Translations under genes and position numbers: made by a program
In this document: piece after piece, positions 56,816 through 57,333 of the stretch
How the letters are laid out: each line of letters begins with the position of its first letter
Numbering within the stretch: position 1 is the first letter of the stretch
Source: Vicinamibacteria bacterium
Lineage (GTDB): Bacteria; Acidobacteriota; Vicinamibacteria; Fen-336; JAGNNV01
DNA: 57,333 bases
NCBI GenBank assembly: GCA_019694155.1
Contig: JAIBCN010000255.1
Span: forward strand, 1-57,333
Reading direction: 5' to 3'
Notes under the pieces: generated by a model
The model's database searches: none
Seen by the model: the letters and a program-made list of their open reading frames with translations, nothing else
Told to the model about the DNA's origin: nothing

Positions 56816-57333
56816 ATGAATCACGAGAACCTTCCCCGTCACATCGCCGAGAGGATCGTCGCCGATTTCGGTGCGAACACGGAGTTCGCGCTGCAGGAGC
56901 TCGAGAAGTACCGGACGGAGGCGGCCGGCGTCGGCCAGGAGTGGCAGGACTACTTTGCCTACGTTATGAGCCTCCCGGCCCCGGAAGGAAGCTCCGAAAC
57001 CGCGATGTACCAGCGGCAGACCGTGACCGTGGTCGAAGTGCAGCCCACCCATGCCGCGGTGGAAGCGCCGCCCGAACCGGCCCCCGGAGGGCTCGCCGGG
57101 CTCTGGGCGGTTGAACCGGCAGCGCCGGCCGCCGCCGCGGAAGCCACCGTCACACCCGCCGCCACCACCCAGTTCTTTGAACGCGCCGCGACCACGGAGG
57201 CGGCCGTGGTGGTCGCCGACTCCACCCCTGCGCCTGCTCCAGCCGCTCTGGCCCCGCGATCCCGCGCCCTCGCCCCGCTGATCCTGCCCGGGGACGTGGT
57301 CGAGCCGGTACGCGGGGGCATGGTGCGGTTCGT
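56816..57333 (+). CDS. kgd: KGD-type multifunctional 2-oxoglutarate enzyme, N-terminal fragment
   Basis: The gene runs off the right edge; 172 codons are visible. It opens with a 2-oxoglutarate dehydrogenase E1 N-terminal segment ('VADFGANTEFALQELEKYRT', 'VGQEWQDYFAYVM'). An Ala/Pro-rich linker follows, then 'DVVEPVRGGMVRF', the start of an acyltransferase (E2) domain. This order (E1 N-terminus, linker, E2, then E1 body) is that of the actinobacterial KGD fusion, which serves the citric-acid cycle. It is divergent from ftcD with 47 bp between; no ribosome site is seen before the ATG. Confidence 0.8.
   Translation, partial: MNHENLPRHIAERIVADFGANTEFALQELEKYRTEAAGVGQEWQDYFAYVMSLPAPEGSSETAMYQRQTVTVVEVQPTHAAVEAPPEPAPGGLAGLWAVEPAAPAAAAEATVTPAATTQFFERAATTEAAVVVADSTPAPAPAALAPRSRALAPLILPGDVVEPVRGGMVRF

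Overview
The window is GC-rich, densely coding bacterial chromosome. It shows no phage, insertion-sequence, CRISPR or plasmid signal. A PadR-type regulator coupled to an 857-residue duplicated FtsX/MacB-type permease (the 'acidobacterial duplicated orphan permease' arrangement), a DUF5916 outer-membrane protein, GatCA, a 2-oxoglutarate decarboxylase-type fusion and a menaquinol-like bc/cbb3 respiratory operon together suggest an aerobic or microaerobic Gram-negative member of the Acidobacteriota. That placement is inference, because there is no rRNA here.

Layout. 1-4331: end of an outer-membrane protein gene, thiL, a DUF2062 protein, gatCA, a DUF2752 protein. 4307-8772: a 2-oxoacid dehydrogenase operon (E1 alpha, E1 beta, E2) followed by lipB, the lipoylation enzyme it needs. 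8816-17285: a periplasmic-sensor diguanylate cyclase, a HAD phosphatase, a decayed gene, an MFS transporter coupled to ygfZ, a CDGSH protein, a LOG-family gene just behind tRNA-Ala(GGC), a stand-alone NFACT-R protein and mtfA. 17302-20640: a TetR-regulated ABC export operon that may include mtfA. 20829-23758: PadR regulator plus duplicated permease. 23825-26889: divergent lipoprotein and DUF5916 barrel. 26942-29336: cydAB. 29341-31491: YjbR, DinB and a WYL regulator.

31346-43883 is one 13-gene minus-strand respiratory operon: CcoS, Rieske protein, cytochrome b, a seven-haem cytochrome c, CcoN, CcoO, a second CcoS-like protein, a two-helix membrane protein, an FAD/Fe-S oxidoreductase, CcoG, a miniature CcoH-position protein, the CcoI copper ATPase and a TauE/SafE-like copper-handling protein. 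It is preceded by a near-consensus sigma-54 promoter and by a terminator that insulates it from two tandem paralogous membrane genes. The logical route is menaquinol to bc complex to multihaem cytochrome to cbb3 oxidase, with the assembly factors encoded in the same transcript. CydAB gives a second, high-affinity oxidase.

45345-48534: a MocR regulator coupled to a Cys-rich protein, a dienelactone hydrolase and a conserved unknown. 48552-54101: an RND efflux operon in which the inner-membrane pump and the TolC-like outer-membrane channel form a single 1475-codon frame. 54393-55838: an orphan NtrC-type activator. 55869-57333: ftcD and the start of a KGD-type 2-oxoglutarate enzyme.

The most interesting items are the RND-TolC fusion, a 22-bp palindromic promoter element identical upstream of dinB/WYL and of the RND operon 24 kb away, the sigma-54-driven bc/heptahaem/cbb3 operon, and the promoter palindromes of the TetR and PadR loci, the latter implying a leaderless mRNA.
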